DNA of 64,000 bases. Source: Oreohelix idahoensis. Taxonomy: Eukaryota > Mollusca > Gastropoda > Stylommatophora > Oreohelicidae. The number at the start of each line of letters is the position of its first letter. The stretch's first letter is position 1. Below the pieces are notes generated by a model. That model was given only the letters and a program-made list of their open reading frames with translations. It was not told the DNA's origin and made no database searches. A program made the position numbers and the translations under genes. The stretch is from positions 501,001-565,000 of the forward strand of contig JAMPIV010000581.1 of the NCBI GenBank assembly GCA_024509875.1, given 5' to 3'. This document shows, in pieces, positions 30,871 to 42,066 of the stretch.

Positions 30871-31681
30871 GCAGCCTCTCTTGCCATGTATAATGGTATT
30901 TTGATATCATTTCTGTTAATCTAACTTTGTCGCTAGTATTGCACAATTATAGGTATAATTCGAAATCATATCGAGATTATCTCCCAGTGCCGTATAGCTA
31001 ATGTTTCCCGCATTTATTAATACAATATTTGTTTGTCATAGTTTAATTTCAGATCCGATAACAGTGATCTCTGATTAAGCACTCCCTTCCTGGACCTAAT
31101 AACCTACTGAATAGGGTTATCTTTCTTACCAGTGTAATCACCTCCCGGATTTTGTGATTGTTTTTACTGGTACAATAATATTTGGATTTTATAACAATCA
31201 TTCACACTGCTGTAGTATCATTAGTCTTATCTATTTTAAATGATGTAATGTTATCGAGGTTTGTGGTAATGCTTTTGTGGCCGTATGACCTACCGCCATA
31301 GCATTTATTTGTGCTAGAGTCCAAATAATAGAAACTATCATTCACTGTTATAGAAAACCAGTAAGCAAGATTTTTTTCTAAAAAAAAAGAAACAAATATA
31401 TTTAAAAAAACCCAACACACACTGAGGGCAGGGTGAAGTGGGGTGAAATTTAACTATGTCAGCTTTGACATAAACCACGCTACGAATTGGCGGGAGTTAC
31501 CATGGAGATTAGTGACGTAGATGGGAACAGCCTTGCTCCCTGTACGATAACATGAAAGAATGGCCAGTAAATAAATGAATAGAGAAAAACTTTAACCAAT
31601 GAAAAGTAGCCAGCAAGCATGCACTACGAAGCCGGCAGAAAAATAATATTCAGAAAAGAGTTGGAAGAAGTAAAGCAGTGC
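30871..31681. other. spacer, nothing recognised
   Basis: AT-rich; a minus-strand ORF at 31202-31420 shows no motif. Confidence 0.45.
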
Positions 31682-32606
31682 ATGAAGACGCGTTTGTGAC
31701 CGTCTTGCTCCCACGTTGAGATATTCTACAAAATAAATTATAAGTTCATAATCTTCGACTATGCTGCAGTCGCAGGAAGAGATATTCTTGGTTGAGTAAA
31801 TTATACACAAGCAGATGTTGTTTAGTGGTAAACCCACGTAAGTAAAGAACAATCGCAAAATATTGTTTTTATTTCAGCTCGGTTGTTCGTAATGAGACAT
31901 AGAAATAAATGAAGAGGTTAAAGAAGGACACTTAAAAATAAATGAAGTGGATAGAGGAGGAAATAAACACAGTAAGGAAACCTTCTAACGAAGTACCCAA
32001 CTACGAGATTTTTATTAGCAAGAGCTTGGAAAAATATGATGTTGAAGAAGAATGTTATAAGCCCCCCTGGATAGAGGTGAGGGATGGAGGATACATTGTA
32101 CATGATGAGAAAAAAAACAAGGATGTATTGATGTAAATATGCACTGTAAATGAATTATTGCCAGTTGATATTCAACCAGTTCGGTTTAAATAAAAATTAT
32201 TTGTTAATGAACAAAGCTGTTGAGGAATTGCTTGTCGGTTGGTTCCATTTAGATGTACTGTTCAAAGTTCACACATCTCGTAGTTGGGTACTTCGTTAGA
32301 AGGTTTCCTTACTGTGTTTATTTCCTCCTCTATCCACTTCATTTTTTTTAAGTGTCCTTCTTTAACCTCTTCATTTATTTCTATGTCTCATTACGAACAA
32401 CCGAGCTGAAATAAAAAACAATATTTTGCGATTGTTCTTTACTTACGTGGGTGTACCACTAAACAACATCTGCATGTGTATAATTTACACAACCAAGGAT
32501 ATCTCTTCCTGCGACTGCAGCATAGTCGATGGTTATGAACTTATAATTTATTTTGTTGAATATCTCAACGTGGCAGCGAGACGGTCACAAACGCGTCTTC
32601 CTGCAT
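31682..32606. repeat. large imperfect inverted repeat
   Basis: Left arm (about 31682-32011) and right arm (about 32276-32606) are inverted copies around a 265-bp spacer. Matching landmarks are ACGCGTTTGTGACCG with CGGTCACAAACGCGT at the outer ends, and ACCCAACTACGAGAT with ATCTCGTAGTTGGGT at the inner ends. Arms differ by scattered substitutions and small indels. Each contains a frame reading FFTYVG(L/V)PLNNIC and CDCSIV(E/D)(D/G)YELIIYF. A plus ORF (31942-32136) spans left arm and spacer. It could be a foldback element or an old inverted duplication; no terminal TSD was found. Confidence 0.75.
31942..32136 (+). other. 64-codon ORF, exon-like, unknown
   Basis: Reads MKWIEEEINTVRKPSNEVPN, later EEECYKPPWIEVRDGGYIV, ending DEKKNKDVLM then TAA. 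About 65 bases upstream TTTTTATTTCAG looks like a splice acceptor. The first third lies in the left arm of the inverted repeat and the remainder in the spacer. No family recognised; real coding status is doubtful. Confidence 0.25.
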
Positions 32607-35600
32607 GTTATGGGTAAAATCATAACAGGTTTTATCACACTGGACATGGTTTGTATACATACTTTTTTGTTGTCATGCGTTGCACGGACTACTCCGGAAG
32701 TACGTCACATAGTCTGCTAATAAGTGGCAGACGATTCTTTGCCGGCCTTGCGTGGAAAATCTGAGCTAGTATTCGTTCTCTTTCGATGTGTATTCATTGT
32801 GTGTGAAAGACGGTTTATGAAGAGCTCCAGAAAGTGTACTCTTGTGATAGAGTCTTTATGAATTTATATCAGCTAGGTCGTCCTACAGTATGGAGTCTAT
32901 GCTTGATTATATTTAAATGGACAAGCGAATGCTGAAATGAAAGAAGTGAGTGTGGAACTATTATATTAAAGATTTCAGCAGTATGCATCAGCCATCTTGT
33001 CCTTAGTCTACCTGACGATAAACGTGTTTCGTGGACTGGCTAGTGAACGCCATTTATTATTATATAGATGCAAATATATAAGGAGCTTCGTTCTGTATTA
33101 AAAATGAATATATGTCTTCAACGTCAAACTGGCCTTATTAAGTTTTTGACTGGTGAGGACTGATTATACGTTCTAAGGCTGTTAAAAAGTTGGACTTAGA
33201 GGCCTCTTACCAAATATACCCTAGACAGGCTGGAAGCCAAGGTCCAGCTACTTGATGTCTTTAAAAGAACTCGACGGGGAGAAATTAGACTACCTAATTA
33301 TACCCCAACAATAACGAGGGCAGCAAGCCGATGATCGTTTGATGAAAAGACTTTTCGTCACCATTTTTGCTATGCAATCGTGCTTCGTGCCAGTTATTCA
33401 AAATGGCACACGTGTCGTCTGCTAGAGTCTGAGAAGGCCTAAATACAAGTTCCCTTTACAGTCCTTAATCTGTTCAAGTATTGGAAGAGCAGTTGTTCAA
33501 GGGGATTTTACCTGCTGCATCCTGATGTATGAAAGCATCAAATTTTCTGCAAAAGATGGCGTATCTTTAAGACAACGGTGAATCAAGTGGATTCTGAAAC
33601 GTGTCAGCTGTTACAGCGTTGCTAGACCTAGTGAGCGGTCTTCTGTGTCCAGTTCGCATTGGTGCTGAGAGGAACGGACATTGAAACTGGGAGGGGTTTT
33701 GAGGCCTGGCATTCAGATAAGGCACGTTTATGTTTGATACAGCGTGTGACTGAATTATCTTTGTTTGCCTGTGCTATTTTTTCAGCTTTGTGTTTCCTGT
33801 TTTAATGTCGTGGTGTATGTAATCTGTGGGAGGTAGGAGAGACGCATGAATCTGTGAATACCGTTTCGACTGGTTGTTAAGTCATGTTTTTATTAAAGAG
33901 AGTTAAGTGTTTAAGACTTGTATGTACGGGTCGGATTTTTGCACACGCTAGTAAACACGCTCTGCGTGATGGGATAATTTTTTGGTTGAAGGGTTGTATG
34001 CTGAGTAATGTTTAAACTGTTACCTGACTAGTTGTTACTTTGTTTAAAGATAGGATAAAGAAACTGGTCGAACGTTCTATGTATTAGTTTTTGGGGGGAA
34101 AGGCGGATGAATTCAGCTCACATCTCAAGCTGCGAGTTTGCGCTTGAATGAATTTTTACTGAGCTGTTTTGAGCAGCTGATTTTTCGTGACAGTACGTTT
34201 TCTGGCAGAGCTGGGGTTTGGACGTGATCCATTCCGCTAGTGTGTACCAGCATATTTCTTTTGTGAAAGGAGAATTTAATAGAGATTGAAAATGTTTTCA
34301 GGCCATGGATTGTCACCTTAAGCATTGATTGTCCTCCCTAAAATCAGCAGGGGTATACAATTTTCTTCTTGTGACCTGTTAAATCTTTTGTTCAAACATC
34401 CTAAGTATGTTTTCATGTGTCATTAGAACACTGTGGCACTGCAGAAGATTGCTAGTGGCCTCTCGACTTACAGTCGTAAGATTTTATGGCAATATTCAAA
34501 CACAAATTAGTTTCACTTCCCTCTAAGTCTGGTTAGGCACTTCCTACTAAGGTTGTCGTAACCTCTTCAAACTGGCAATGTCGAACAACAAAATATGGCG
34601 CACAATCTGTGGCCAGTTACATGCTAATGAAATACTAATACTTATTTATCTTACCGCAAGTAAAGAATAATCACACAATCACAGGATTGACTAGCAGTAA
34701 ATGGCTCAATTCCAGACTGCTGTGTCGTCCAGACGGCAAAGACATTTGTCACCAACGCTTTGCATCTGCTCTCTGTGCTTAAGTTTTTCTCAAATGGCGG
34801 ACTTATTCAAGCAGGGTTAAAAGTTATCAATTCCAACCAGCCAATCAAAAGACGCGTCAAAAAAACTAACTAATTTTGGACCATAAACATGGAGCAATGT
34901 TCAGTGTGTTCGCTCGTCTGATTTTATTTATATATTATATACCTCAGTTATTTATGGACCGATTTTTAATATCAAAATTGATTATTAAACGGCCAGATGT
35001 CCTCTATCTACCCCTATAGGTTTCTATTATTTATTTCGTCCGTTTTCATCTGTGTAATTTTTAAGTCATTAATTGTGCTTTTTCCCAAACTGAAAATATT
35101 AATAAAATAAATGTTTCTACGTCAAGATAGTTTTATTAATGGGAAATATTTATGGTATTATGTTAATCAATATCAGCGCTACAATTCCAGATATCTCTTT
35201 CCTTCTAACTCCCTTTAGTTATTGAGAAATAAATTATTTAATTTTTGTCAGAAACACAGAATCGGCATTTTTGCCACTACAACCAAGATTTTGGTATCTA
35301 CCAAAAACGAGGTAACAATCCGATTGGTTGTTAATTTTACGGTGTTCGTTAATAAATATTAGGGGGGGGGGACGTTTGGGGGTTGTAACCTATTTAACTT
35401 TGTGTAGTAGAAAAATTCAAATTCTTTAGTTACATTTTTAGCGGTAAACTTGACTTTGCCCCAGACAAATTTCAAATATTGTAGTTATTTATAGACTGTA
35501 AAAATGCGTTAACTAGGTTATTACGCGGGAAATTATTTGAGCGGTGGGGTACACAGATTCATTTCACTACAGATCTCCCCAGTTAAAAAGCGTGAACCAC

Positions 35601-35654
35601 TAGTGCAGCTTTCTTATTTGTGCTACCATCACGATCAAATTAACTCAACTATGC
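32607..35654. other. 3 kb without recognisable features
   Basis: AT-rich; a G-run lies near 35362-35370. The minus ORF at 34125-34325 and plus ORF at 35537-35743 show no motifs. Probably intron or old repeat DNA. Confidence 0.4.
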
Positions 35655-36117
35655 TTTTGGTTGATCCTGGTTTCCTGCAGGCGGGTGCCTACTCAAGAAA
35701 TTCGCCCCAACGTTCTGCGATCCAGGAATGTACTCAATGGTAAACGAGTAACGTTATATGAGAAGCGACCACCTTAACAATCGTGCATTACCATGTTTTG
35801 CCTGAGCAAGAAAAACCAAGGGTTGATGATCGCTCTGGACCACGAAATTCCTACCATGCAAGTAAATCTGGAATTTCTTTATTGCCCAGACTAAAGCCAA
35901 AAATTCTTTTTCTATAGTTGAGAAGTTTAGTTCCGCTATGTTTAATTTGCGGCTGGCATAAGCAACTGGGTTCAATTCCCCGTCCGGTGAAGATGCTCTT
36001 TGCAACAACGTGGCTCCAAATCCCACATTACTAGCGTCCGTTCTCACCACAAATTCCTGACTCAAATCAGATAACTTTAATATGGGCTTACTGGTGAGTT
36101 TTTGCTTCAGCTCAGTA
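35655..36117 (-). pseudogene. RNase H fragment of an element A-like retrotransposon
   Basis: Minus-strand translation gives KQKLTSKPILKLSDLSQ, FVVRTDASNVGFGATLLQ, TIEKEFLALVWAIKKFQIYL and QSDHQPLVFLAQAKH, then an in-frame TAA after RLLRWSLLI. The frame continues as YSFTIEYIPGSQNVGANFLS. It closely follows element A RNase H (10720-11110), with three of the four catalytic acids kept and the last D changed to N. RT, integrase and LTRs are absent. It is an old truncated relative of element A. Confidence 0.85.
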
Positions 36118-36834
36118 TATTATTATTTTTATTGTTTATAGTGTTGGACTCTCTCTGGATGAAGCAAGAGGACCAAACAGGTCAACATCAAAGACCCGAT
36201 ACCAAATAATAAGAATTGTTACTGGTGCCTTTAGACTGTTTCTGGTATGATTAGATCGCTGGTTTGCTGGTTTTTGATAATGCCTAAATTAGGAAGAAAA
36301 CCAAACATTTAACCAAATTGACAATATCCTATCCTATCACGCGAAAAGAGTAAGATCTCTTATCCTCTCTCTCATTTAATTAAATTAAGGCACACGTGTC
36401 TTAAGCTTATACTATCGCGCTTCGCTTCGCAAGTACGGATTTGGGTTTAGGCATGCAGCCGGCACCCCTCCGACTCTGTAAAAATACTCAGCGCACGATG
36501 TCAGTTTTAATTAAATTATGACCATGCCCTTACAAATATCGTCTGTCATTACTAGTAGTTGACTGTTGACGTCTATCGGTTTTGAACACATGATAAAACA
36601 CTAGTCATTAAAAAAATTTACACACGAAGAAATATAATGCGCATACTACTCTGTCACCTTTTAACATTATACTTAAGTCAGCTAATTAAATGGTTGGTGG
36701 ATTTTACATTACTGAACCACCGGTAAGAAAATTTCTACGCGTTTTTCAATTTCGCTAGTCTTAACGCTATGGGGATAGCAGTGAATAAAAATGGTAAAAC
36801 TCTTAACACATTTAATAATTAAGCACAACGTAAA
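36118..36834. other. spacer, nothing recognised
   Basis: AT-rich DNA between the RNase H relic and the Tc1 element. Confidence 0.45.
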
Positions 36835-38456
36835 TATACTACTCGTCAAAAGTCAAGGGCCACCCTATTATTTTCAATACACTTGTATATAAGCGCATAG
36901 AATGATTAAATGAAGGAAGTTTTTAATAAAAATGAATGCAATATCTTTCTCTGACAGTCCTCTATGCACGTTAAGCATTAAAACAACTCACCGAGAACCA
37001 TGGTGATCACGTACAATTTGGTTTGCTGACCATAAATTCACATTTTGAATCTGTTTTTTCAAACTTCTGTACAACCAAACAGGTGAAGTAATCGTGCTGA
37101 TTGACATTTCACGTGCAATGGCGACTTTTCGTGAACAGAGTTCACTCTTAGTTTATTTTACAATCAGCAGACTTAGGGTAGTTTCATCACTTGCAAAAAC
37201 CATGCCATCGAGAAGAAGTCTTGACACCTTACAAAGAATGAGGGCTATAGCGTGGGTTAAAAGTGGTTTATCTGTCCGTGAGGTTGCTAGACGGCTTGCA
37301 GTGTCACACTCTACTATCCAAAGAATTTTGGAGTGATTTCAGGCCACAGGAAGTGTGGAGGATTGCCACCGGCCAGGTCGCCCTAGATGCACCAATAGAC
37401 ATGATGACCGGTACCTCTTGTTGTCAGCCCTGCGCCACCGAACAGTGACCTGTTCCACTCTAAGGTGTCAGCTGAGACAAACTGTAAACGTTAATGTCAG
37501 TCAAAGCACCATTCGCAGACGTTTACATGAATTTGGACTGGCTGCTCGACGTCCTGCAGTCAGAATCCCTCTTGCTCCTGCTCATCGCAGAGCCCGTGTT
37601 GCTTGGTGTCGCGAGCACATCCGATGGACAAATCAACAATGGAGTCAAGATCTCTTCACTGATGAATCTCGCTTCACTGTGTCATTCAATGATGACAGGA
37701 TTCGAGTCTGGAGACGACCAGGAGAGCGATTTACTGATGACACAATTCGAGAGGTGGATAGTTATGGTAGGGGTTCTGTCATGGTCTGGGGCGGCTTCTA
37801 CAGACACGGCAGGACCCCACTCTACATCATCCAAGGCAACTTGACTTGCCCAATATACCAGAACGAAATCTTGAGACCAATTGTTCAGCATGCTCTGGAG
37901 GCATTAGGTGGTAATGCCATCCTCCAAGATGACAACGCTCCACTCCATCGAGCTCGTGTGGTGAATGAGTTTATTCAGCAACATGGGAATATCAGGACGG
38001 CGTGGCCAGCTCATTCACCTGACCTTTCTCCGATTGAGCACCTTTGGGATGTCCTTGGTCGAAGATTGTCAACAAATCACCCCCTGCCAATGGATGTTGT
38101 ACAGCTGACTGCATTTCTGCTTCAGGAATGGCAAGCTGTTCCTCAGGATACTCTTTGGACCCTTGTGGACTCGATGCATCTAGGCTGTCTTGAATGCCTT
38201 GCTGCAAACGGTTGTCATACCCGATTTTGAAATGTCTATTTGTCCAATATCTATTGTGTGACTTTTGAAAAGGTGGGTGACACACTTCACAGCTTCATTG
38301 CGTTTGAATGTTTGTTTCCATTTCTTTACGTGACATGTCAATTTGGTATTCAATAAATGCCGTTTTGACTGATACCAATTACATTTATATCAGATTTGTT
38401 TTATGGTTTCAACCAAGCTTTTTCTAAGTGGCCCTTGACTTTTGACGAGTAGTATA
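36835..38456 (+). mobile_element. Tc1-type DNA transposon, near-complete
   Basis: 1.6 kb element with inverted termini identical over at least 29 bases: TATACTACTCGTCAAAAGTC (36835 onward, continuing AAGGGCCAC) and its complement at 38428-38456. TA-rich flanks fit the TA target of Tc1/mariner elements. It contains one transposase frame broken by a single stop. The perfect termini suggest a young copy or source family. Confidence 0.9.
37202..38230 (+). pseudogene. Tc1-like transposase (DD34E) with one stop
   Basis: From ATG 37202 (MPSRRSLDTLQRMRAIAWVK) 342 residues, the usual Tc1 transposase length. The N-terminus has two helix-turn-helix parts (SVREVARRLAVSHSTIQRI; VNVSQSTIRRRLHEFGLAAR) joined by a GRPR hook. 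The catalytic domain follows: LFTDESRF, then ILQDDNAPLH, and SPIEHLWDVLGRR exactly 34 residues after the second Asp. The enzyme cuts and pastes the element via its inverted repeats. Only one defect is visible, a TGA at 37334-37336 after QRILE in the same frame, plausibly an Arg CGA to TGA change. A full-length protein cannot be made without readthrough. Confidence 0.92.
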
Positions 38457-38589
38457 TTTACCACAATCAGAAATTTAAATCCCCACGGGACAATTTGACA
38501 CATATAGCGAATAAAATGTTCCTGGTCTGGCGTGGAAGAACAGTAGAAAAGGCAGACATGCGTTCAAACTGCTGGATGTTATAACTTTT
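38457..38589. other. short spacer
   Basis: Flank between the Tc1 element and the minisatellite. Confidence 0.4.
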
Positions 38590-39045
38590 TTCAGGGTTGC
38601 TTTATATGCTAGCTGGTAGAAGTTAGAATACTTTTCAGGGCTGCTTATTGCTAGCTGATAGAAATTAGAATAATTTTCAGGGCTGCTTTATGCTAGCTGA
38701 TAGAAGTTAGGTAGAAGTTAGAACACTTTTCAGGGTTGCTTTATGCTAGGTTCTAGAAGTTAGAACACTTATCAGGGCTGCTTTATGCTACCTGATAGAA
38801 TACTTTTCAGGGCTTCTTTGTTCTAGCTGGTAGACGTTAGGTAGAGGTTAGAATACTTTTTCAGGTCTGCTTTTTGCTAACTATTAGAAGTTGGAATACT
38901 TTTCTGGGCTGCGTTATGCTAGCTACTAGAAGTTGGAATACTTTTCAGGGCTGCTTTATGCTAGCTAAGAGAAGATGGAATACATTTAAAGGTTACTTTA
39001 TGCTTGCTGATAGAAGTTAGAATATTTTCAAGGCTTAGTTTTTAT
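38590..39045. repeat. minisatellite, about 42 bp x 10-11
   Basis: Imperfect tandem units with core TTTTCAGGGCTGCTTTATGC followed by TAGCTGATAGAAGTTAGAATAC. Unit length varies from about 35 to 54 bases, with some units carrying an extra TTAGGTAGAAG. Ends fade into unique DNA. Confidence 0.9.
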
Positions 39046-39739
39046 CAACATCACGATGCACATAACAAAGTATACGAAACTGTTTCTTGAAAAAATAACC
39101 AATTTAAACTCATAATGTTACCAAGAGAAACCACGTGGTTGAAAATACGTCCCATTTCTTACTTATAAAATCTTATCAAATTTGGAGCACAATTGTTACT
39201 ATAGTCCGTTCGGAATTTCGTGCCCACAGAAAGCGTCAATGTTCTCCAAAACTGTTTGTTGTATGGACATGAATTTTTGCATGGAGTCTTAGATTTTCCA
39301 TGCAGTTAAGATTTTGCGATCATTACATCCACAACTGTCGCGAAATTTGCAAAACGGCGATTTTCTTTCATCTTCGTGGAACATTTGCCTAAATCTGCCC
39401 GTAACATTAATTCTTACAGTAAATCACAACATTTGTGCGACAAGACGGTTCAAAGGCGTGTCCTAAATGTGTGATTGGTTGTTCACGTGATTTTTATACG
39501 AGGAATGATGTTCTGATAATGAACCATGATAGCAGTAAATCATCGGGAAGCTATGACAAATCGTAACTGTTTATGTGTTATTATAGATTGCCATATGAAA
39601 TTAGTTTATCACAAACGAAGGAATGCAATCAACGTGCCCCATTCCGAATCGGACGACTCCAATAAGTTCACAACAGTTATTGGTTGGATAAACTGCAAGC
39701 CATCTCGCTGCCAGTAATCTTCTTCTTCCTGTAGCACGT
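39046..39739. other. spacer, nothing recognised
   Basis: May include the 3' untranslated part of the Sailor-like element to its right, but no terminal inverted repeat was found. Confidence 0.4.
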
Positions 39740-40930
39740 GTTCTTCCCATTTAGGCCAGTACTCTGTGCCTATTCGTTAGAGGGCCTCACGAGTCATGTC
39801 TTTAACATCGCACATTTTAAAAGTGGTGTTCTGGGCGGCCACTTGCTCTTTAACTCTAGCCCAAACCAGCTCTGCTGGGTTAAGGTGAGAATGGTAAGGT
39901 GGGAGTCGAAGAGAAACATGACCCTGCTCTTGGATGATTTTATCAATCAGATACACTTTTGTCTTATTCCTCTGTCTCACAAGCTGCAACAACTCTGGTT
40001 TTAAATAGCTGTTGTCAGCAAAGATATTTTCATTCACAAGCCACCTCCTGATTTCGTCTTTTGTGCTTGCCGAAGTGGGAGCTTTATCCTCCTGCGCTAG
40101 AACATTATGATAGGACGCATTATCCATCACCAGGCAAGACGGCCTATCTAGAGTCGGGAGGAGTGTATTCACTATCCAATCTCGAAAAATTTGCCTATTC
40201 ATTTCACTGTGGTAGTCCCTACCATCTACAGATTTTGATTGAAAAATAAGCTCTGCATCACGGACAAGCCCATTCTGTCTGCTGCCAGCATGTGCTAATA
40301 TAATGCATGGCCTTTGCTGCTGGGAATTTTCCTTCTATGGTCTCCGTCAACAGATTGCCCTTCTTTCTCGTTCGTATGATGAGCATTAACCCAAGATTCG
40401 TCCAAATACACTATATCATAGCCGTCTTGTCTTCTCTCTCGTATCTGCCTAAGGTATTTGCTTTGAGCTACAACCAGTTGTGGTTTTTCATATAAAAAAT
40501 ATTCCTTCCGAAAGACGTTTTTCTCAAAGTGAAGCCGATACTTCTGACAAGTTGCCAAAGAGTTGTTTTTGAGACGTTAATATCGCATTCTGCTTGCAGC
40601 CAACGTTTCAGCATGCGGAGAGTAACAAGTTGATTGGCATTAAACATCTTCCAAATCAAACATCTAATGACATCCTTGTCAAAATCATCAATATTTTTCT
40701 TTCTTCCTTGCGTAACTGCAGCCTCTGTACAATCACCGTCTTAATGTATCCAACGTCGAAAAGAGTTTCTATCCACACCCAGGGCTTTTCGTGTTCTTCT
40801 ACCTGGTTCTTGGATGTCGTGGTATAAACAACCCATCTTAGCCTCTCTGCGAAAATGCCTGTACAATATAACAGGTACCTTCTGCAAAGTGATAAATTTG
40901 CATTTCAGATTAATTGCGCTGTTCATAATT
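39740..40930 (-). pseudogene. IS630-Tc1-mariner transposase relic, Sailor-like
   Basis: Minus-strand coding in at least three frames. An N-terminal HTH region (KALGVDRNSFRRWIH; MLKRWLQAECDINVSKTTLW) is followed by DGYDIVYLDESWVNAHHTNE with the first catalytic Asp. Then comes SCLVMDNASYHNV with the second, and LPPYHSHLNPAELVWARVKE with the Glu. I count 83 residues between the second Asp and Glu, far longer than in Tc1 or mariner and close to the DD82E signature of the Sailor group. Frame changes near 40560 and between 40202 and 40295 make it inactive. Terminal repeats were not located. Confidence 0.75.
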
Positions 40931-41730
40931 ATGCAGTTTTGTTTATTAATATATTATACGCTGGTGTCGTTTTGTTTCGTTGCAGCCAACTCATTGCAAT
41001 TAGCATTCGCCGCTGAAATAATTACTCGCGACTGTGTACCATAGGTGCGCATACGTGCGGACATGTAGTCACTACACTAATTCAAACAAAAATAATATTG
41101 AATAGCACATTTCATCGCTTGTGCTGTGCTGCAACAAAAATTAAGTGCGCAATTGTTGAACGGATAATATATAATATACATGCAATAACCAGTGAAAATT
41201 GACAGCTTTTTAATTGCAGCCATCTTATCATTTTGAACCACAATAATAAGTCTGCAATACTTTAAATTAAAATTTTGCGTAATCCTCAACTTCCTTTTAT
41301 TTTTAGAGCCGACGCCTGGGCCCGCAGGATCGTGAAAAAGGAGCCAATTAAATATCGTTGAAGTTGATTACGCTCCAGATGATTGCAAGCAATTCATTCT
41401 CAAGAATGGGATACTTGGTTTCCGTCGGTGTAAGTTGTCGACTAATATGAGGATTAGGCAATCTTAAAATAGGTGCCTTAGAAAAAAATACACTTTATTG
41501 TAGTTTAGGGTATCAGAACAACAATCAAAAACTTACATTTTAAGGATAATTTTAAGAAAATGATGAGTTAAATCCGTTTCACGAATGAAACTGGACAGAA
41601 GTGTATCTTGATTGTCTGTTGATTTAATCTGCATTTCCTTACCTTCCTGTCTCCAGTTTATGTACCGTTTATCAATCGTGTTGTTGGCTTCTTTCCATAA
41701 TCAAACTGTTCATGCACACCTTCATTTGCG

Positions 41731-41731
<1 letters not shown>
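40931..41731. other. spacer, nothing recognised
   Basis: AT-rich; no coding or repeat identified. Confidence 0.4.
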
Positions 41732-41783
<52 letters not shown>

Positions 41784-41785
41784 TC
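41732..41785. repeat. (AT)n microsatellite
   Basis: About 50 bases of alternating A/T ending ACATATATC, similar to the array at 1230-1281. The overlapping poly-Ile/Tyr ORFs are artefacts. Confidence 0.95.
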
Positions 41786-42066
41786 AACAAGTGTGTGTCT
41801 ATGTATTGGTTTGTTATTTTGTTTAAAGCACTTGATTATTTGGTTTTTGTGCGTTAATTCACCGCTAAAATCAAATTGTGGAAATTTATTACCAAAACTG
41901 AGAACCGTACTTTGTCTTGACTGAAAAAGGTTGATTTCACATTGTGATTTGGGAGGGCAAGTTAAAAAAAAAAACGTTCCTCATGCATTCATAGTTGACA
42001 CGCTTACGACAGACCTGCCCTCAACCCACCCCCCCGTATTTTAAGTTTATAAACTAATAAAACGGT

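Noticed and set aside
38590..39045. CRISPR-like array
   Set aside because: Units are directly adjacent, diverged and of varying length, with no unique spacers; this is a eukaryotic minisatellite.
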